Origin: Acidobacteriaceae bacterium
GTDB lineage: Bacteria > Acidobacteriota > Terriglobia > Terriglobales > Acidobacteriaceae
Direction: 5' to 3'
Assembly: GCA_903642225.1 (NCBI GenBank)
Contig: CAHJWI010000036.1
Coordinates: 1 to 45,621, forward strand
DNA length: 45,621 nucleotides
How positions within the stretch are numbered: position 1 is the stretch's first letter; the number at the start of each line of letters is the position of its first letter. Under the pieces are notes generated by a model. It searched no databases. It had not been told where the DNA came from and was given only the letters and a program-made list of their open reading frames with translations. Of the stretch, positions 44,401-45,621 are shown one piece after another. The translations under genes were made by a program, and so were the position numbers.

Positions 44401-45621
44401 ATGCCGGCAATTTCTCCCACAAAGCCGAAAGCCCCACGCAAGCGCCACAATTCCGAGCCGGAAGCCCTTGCGCCTCCAGCACTTGGGCATGAGGCCACTG
44501 ACGTCCTCACCCAGTTCCATCCGGTCACCGCCGAGTGGTTCCGCCAGGTCTTCGAAGCCCCCACCATCCCCCAGCAGCAGGGCTGGCCCGCCATCGCCCG
44601 CGGCGACTCCACCCTTATCCTGGCCCCCACCGGCACCGGAAAAACACTTACAGCTTTTCTGTGGTGCCTCGACAAGCTCATGCTGCAGCAACCGGAGCGC
44701 GTCGCCGCCAAAGCCGTCAATGTCACCCCCGCAAAGCCAATCCGCGGCAAGCGCATCAAAAAAGAAAAGACCCAGATTCTGCCGGAGGGCGAAGGCGTCC
44801 GCGTCGTCTACATCTCCCCCCTCAAGGCCCTGGCCGTCGACGTCGAGCGCAACCTCCGCTCCCCCCTCGCCGGCATCTCCAACATGGCCCAGCGCATGGG
44901 CGTCCCCGTCCACATTCCCGAAATCAGCGTCCGCACCGGCGACACCCCTGCCGCCGACCGCGCCCGCTTCGCCAAGCACCCCGGCGACATCCTCATCACC
45001 ACCCCCGAATCGCTCTACCTGCTCCTCACGAGCAACGCCGGCGAAGCCCTCCGCACCGTCGAGACCGTCATCATCGACGAGATCCACGCACTCGTTCCCT
45101 CCAAGCGCGGCGCCCACATGGCCCTCTCGCTCGAGCGCCTGGAAGCCCTGGCCGGCCACAAAATACAGCGCATCGGCCTTTCCGCCACGCAGCGCCCTCT
45201 CGAAGAAGTAGCCCGCTTCCTCGGCGGCGCCGACGGCTTCGCCTCCCTCGAAAACAACCCCCTCCCCGGCCAGCAATCACCCCCAAAGCTCTCCGAAAAC
45301 ACAAACGATTTGACGTCCATCGAAGGGTCAACAATCACCCAGGCAAAAACTTCGACAGTAATCGAATTAGCGAGTCCTACCAGCGTCGACACTTCGAAGT
45401 TCATCGAAACACCTCATCTCGCTAGCTCCGACACCGACAAACGCAAAGCCCCAAGCCCCGCCGTCGCCGAAGAAGCTGGCGACACCGCCCTAGCCCTCGG
45501 CGAAGACGAAACCCCTGACCACCGCCCCACCGAAGGCGTCCGCTTCCGCCCCGTCACCATCGTCAACGCCGGCGCACGCAAAACCCTCGAGCTCGCTGTC
45601 GAGGTCCCCGTCGAAGACATG
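44401..45621 (+). CDS. lhr: Lhr-type ATP-dependent helicase, 5' part (runs off window end)
   Basis: At least 407 residues open from the ATG at 44401 to the last base, with no stop inside the window. Superfamily 2 helicase motifs are present: Q-like PTIPQQQGWPAIARG, motif I LAPTGTGKT, motif Ia YISPLKALAVDVERNL, ITTPESLYLLLTS, motif II DEIHAL and motif III GLSATQRP. The wording of the blocks fits the large Lhr helicases (DNA repair/RNA remodelling). Between motif III and the next Lhr block (RPVTIVNAGARKTLELAVEV) there is an unusual ~90-residue Ser/Thr/Glu-rich insertion (about 45250-45530). It is divergently oriented to cdd with a 131-bp gap that should hold both promoters. The second RecA domain lies beyond the window. 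Confidence 0.9.
   Translation, partial: MPAISPTKPKAPRKRHNSEPEALAPPALGHEATDVLTQFHPVTAEWFRQVFEAPTIPQQQGWPAIARGDSTLILAPTGTGKTLTAFLWCLDKLMLQQPERVAAKAVNVTPAKPIRGKRIKKEKTQILPEGEGVRVVYISPLKALAVDVERNLRSPLAGISNMAQRMGVPVHIPEISVRTGDTPAADRARFAKHPGDILITTPESLYLLLTSNAGEALRTVETVIIDEIHALVPSKRGAHMALSLERLEALAGHKIQRIGLSATQRPLEEVARFLGGADGFASLENNPLPGQQSPPKLSENTNDLTSIEGSTITQAKTSTVIELASPTSVDTSKFIETPHLASSDTDKRKAPSPAVAEEAGDTALALGEDETPDHRPTEGVRFRPVTIVNAGARKTLELAVEVPVEDM

Noticed and set aside
44266..45276. 336-codon Gly/Ala-rich frame on the minus strand
   Set aside because: Antisense to the Lhr helicase, whose motifs are unmistakable on the plus strand.
1..45621. tRNA, rRNA, CRISPR arrays and intact insertion sequences
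   Set aside because: I looked for cloverleaf-like stretches, regularly spaced repeats and transposase frames and saw none I could defend; a covariance-model scan would be needed to be certain.

Overview
The window looks like chromosomal DNA of an Acidobacteriota soil bacterium, probably class Terriglobia (Terriglobus/Granulicella/Edaphobacter type). This is an inference from gene style: a TonB-dependent receptor with an N-terminal carboxypeptidase-regulatory-like domain, giant Ig-like (BIG_2) and NHL/Ig surface proteins with the C-terminal hydrophobic 'TGCGG' architecture, and moderately high GC. No rRNA, tRNA, CRISPR array or intact insertion sequence was seen.

Layout. 1-860: 3' part of a mannitol dehydrogenase-family gene. 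About 1090-1800: fossil of a group II intron reverse transcriptase. 1938-4737 (minus): TonB-dependent receptor preceded by a small Cys/His-rich exported protein. 5306-12898 (minus): a 2530-residue lipoprotein made of about 28 Ig-like repeats, with a likely terminator. 12899-14250: decayed DNA. 14251-23614: complete Kdp potassium-uptake locus. Here KdpD is split into two divergent genes (C-terminal kinase half on minus, N-terminal half on plus), followed by kdpE, then a BBP2-type porin, an uncharacterised 32-residue membrane peptide, kdpF, kdpA, kdpB and kdpC. 23781-23900: strong inverted repeats. 24346-30512: an 1849-residue NHL/Ig surface protein overlapping a small outer-membrane beta-barrel gene. 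31000-35308 (minus): MHYT-PAS hybrid histidine kinase followed by fossils of a response regulator and a GGDEF protein. 36346-41857 (minus): one-module NRPS (C-A-T-TE) and an Sfp-type phosphopantetheinyl transferase, with a relic adenylation-domain fragment between them. 41929-42480: fossil of a BIG_2 protein. 42510-44269 (minus): thymidine phosphorylase and cytidine deaminase, overlapping by 4 bp. 44401-end: 5' part of an Lhr-type helicase.

How it works together. The Kdp block is a self-contained K+-limitation response: sensor halves and KdpE, three 11-bp direct repeats that could be the KdpE operator, then porin plus KdpFABC pump. The NRPS and its carrier-protein-activating transferase form a minimal natural-product locus. 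Its thioesterase has Cys in place of the usual Ser and Arg in place of the usual His. deoA and cdd form a pyrimidine salvage pair.

The most striking general feature is the gene graveyard. Most long non-coding gaps (1-1.6 kb) hold readable remains of genes: intron RT, response regulator, GGDEF protein, NRPS adenylation domain, BIG_2 protein. These are broken by scattered stops and frameshifts.
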